In this document: positions 62,965-64,000 of the stretch, piece after piece
Layout: every line of letters begins with the position of its first letter
How positions within the stretch are numbered: the first letter of the stretch is position 1
From: Glandiceps talaboti
Taxonomy: Eukaryota > Hemichordata > Enteropneusta > Spengelidae
Reading direction: 5' to 3'
Assembly: GCF_964340395.1 (NCBI RefSeq)
Contig: NC_135551.1
Span: forward strand, 29,392,455-29,456,454
Length of the DNA stretch: 64,000 nt
The notes under the pieces: model-generated
Told to the model about the DNA's origin: nothing
The model's database searches: none
What the model saw: the letters and a program-made list of their open reading frames with translations, nothing else
Position numbers and translations under genes: made by a program

Positions 62965-62991
62965 AGGTTGTCATTCGTTTTAGGGTCACCC

Positions 62992-63000
62992 CTATTGAGG
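62992..63000. repeat. Right 9-bp target-site duplication
   Basis: CTATTGAGG, identical to 57490-57498. Confidence 0.85.
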
Positions 63001-64000
63001 ACATGCTTGGATGTGTCTTGTGTTCTACCATGACCTACGTGTCTCCAATTAGAGTGGTATAGGAGGAAAAACGAATCTCCTGCAGGGAAAAAATCAAGCT
63101 GGACCATCAGTTCTCTTCATCAAATATTAAACACAAGTTGTAACGGAAAGGTTTGCGGTGTCGTCAATGTCGGTTATATTCAAAGATATAGAGAAGAGAA
63201 ATCCTTCACCGCGTGGTCGTCTGTGTAATAAGAATTGGCGTTCCGAACTCTTATTGATTTCAAAGACGTATATAAGCACTCTTTTAGTATGGAAGTATGG
63301 ATCATTTAGTGGTCGTCGTGCTGAGCTAAGGGTGATTAGCTCTTTTAGAAAGATATCCCGAAGCGTTGAATTGGCAAATCGACAAAGCATTATTGTATAG
63401 ACGTATTCCCCAGTGTTCACTCTCGGCCGATCATTCTGTATCTCTGATTCACAGATTCGTTGCTAGGGGAGACGACCTAAAAACTGCGCGCCAAATATTT
63501 AAGAAACGTGTCGTTTAAAAAACCTCTTTGATCTGTCGGGTTGACCTAACCTGAGCATGGAATTGAGTAGCTATCGTGACATTCTCTGTAATAAATATGC
63601 CATTTTTTTAATATTTCGAACCCCATTTTTAAGGCCAAATTCTTATCTTATCGGTGGAGCCGCGCCATAAATACTGTATAGGACATTCTTTGGATCTGTA
63701 CTAACCTTTTTATGATAGCTTGGTCTGACATGAATTTTAATACTGGTTATAACTATAAGCTGCAACCACTCTCTTCTGATGTTAGACTATTTCGTTTTGT
63801 GGGAAAAACACACCATTCTTTCCCTTCAGAAGAGTTACAAACCTCACTCTGAAATTCAGTGTTTTTTCTTTTCTTTCTTTTTGGATTTTTATTATCCAAT
63901 ACAAATGTAAAACAATACAACGGAAAGGAAAACACTAGAGAACACACAAGAAGTACAAAATGTAAGGGGAGTGAAGGCTGGTTAAATGAACTAAATAAAT
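63001..64000. other. Right flank, relatively CpG-containing, no supported gene
   Basis: 63130-63500 has more CpG than the rest of the right half. Overlapping frames at 63158-63400 (plus) and 63127-63420 (minus) have no recognisable domain. GCGCCAAA at 63488-63495 is an E2F-type site. The region could be a promoter or first exon of a gene beyond the window. Confidence 0.35.

Larger units (their letters stand above)
57499..62991. mobile_element. Giant foldback element with tandem-repeat TIRs
   Basis: 5493-bp palindromic element. Ends are GGGTGACCC (57499-57507) and its inverse GGGTCACCC (62983-62991). It is flanked by the perfect 9-bp direct repeat CTATTGAGG (57490-57498 and 62992-63000), the signature of transposition. 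The arms meet near 60258 with a loop of only about 40 bases, so nearly all the element is inverted repeat. Each arm is a tandem array with GAATGAC every 31 bp. There is no coding capacity, so a transposase must act in trans. Drosophila Foldback elements (9-bp duplications, TIRs of tandem repeats) and long-TIR Mutator-like elements (9-bp duplications) are the nearest architectures I know; family membership is inference. Confidence 0.9.

Noticed and set aside
57490-63000. Assembly artefact from a hairpin-shaped read
   Set aside because: The arms share outer units but differ in inner unit order and indels, and a 9-bp direct repeat flanks the element. Not fully excluded without long reads.
63127-63420. 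Overlapping frames on both strands (80 and 97 codons)
   Set aside because: No domain, no splice partners, and near-equal openness on both strands suggests chance in a stop-poor stretch.

Overview
The window is nuclear DNA from a multicellular animal. It is AT-rich, gene-poor and intron-rich, with very long microsatellites, several minisatellites, a tRNA-derived SINE and many short inverted-repeat transposons. It holds a canonical FOXO forkhead gene whose protein begins and ends like other deuterostome FOXO proteins. An invertebrate, probably marine and possibly a hemichordate or other deuterostome, fits best; the species cannot be fixed from sequence alone.

Layout. 203-11678 (+): a nine-exon gene for a 365-residue acidic protein that I do not recognise. 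I rebuilt it from splice sites, and the reading frame closes exactly. Its second intron is mostly a 3-kb, 33-bp minisatellite, and other introns carry inverted-repeat elements. 11679-17773: intergenic, with three inverted-repeat elements, a CTCF-like motif, a large microsatellite block and the FOXO upstream region (doubled E-box, inverted CCAAT boxes, CRE-like site). 17774-20138 (+): FOXO, two coding exons, 634 residues, with all three AKT sites, the forkhead domain split at the family's conserved intron, a polyQ tract and the C-terminal transactivation motif. A splice donor 37 bases after the stop suggests a 3'UTR intron. The best acceptor I see is at 47258/47259, giving an intron of about 27 kb full of tandem and interspersed repeats. 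47259-57489: probable 3'UTR exon followed by repeat-rich, apparently non-coding DNA.

57490-63000 holds the most remarkable object: a 5.5-kb foldback element bounded by a perfect 9-bp direct repeat (CTATTGAGG) and symmetric ends (GGGTGACCC/GGGTCACCC). Each 2.7-kb arm is a tandem array in which GAATGAC recurs every 31 bp. Five 31-bp submonomers form a 155-bp higher-order unit, and the left arm shows a further six-unit order. At both extreme ends the motif spacing shrinks to 14 and 12 bp. The design recalls Drosophila Foldback elements and long-TIR Mutator-like elements, but the sequence family is not one I recognise. 63001-64000 is a relatively CpG-containing flank with an E2F-like site and no supported gene.

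Only two protein-coding genes are supported. The many other open frames fall in repeats or lack splice, domain or codon support.
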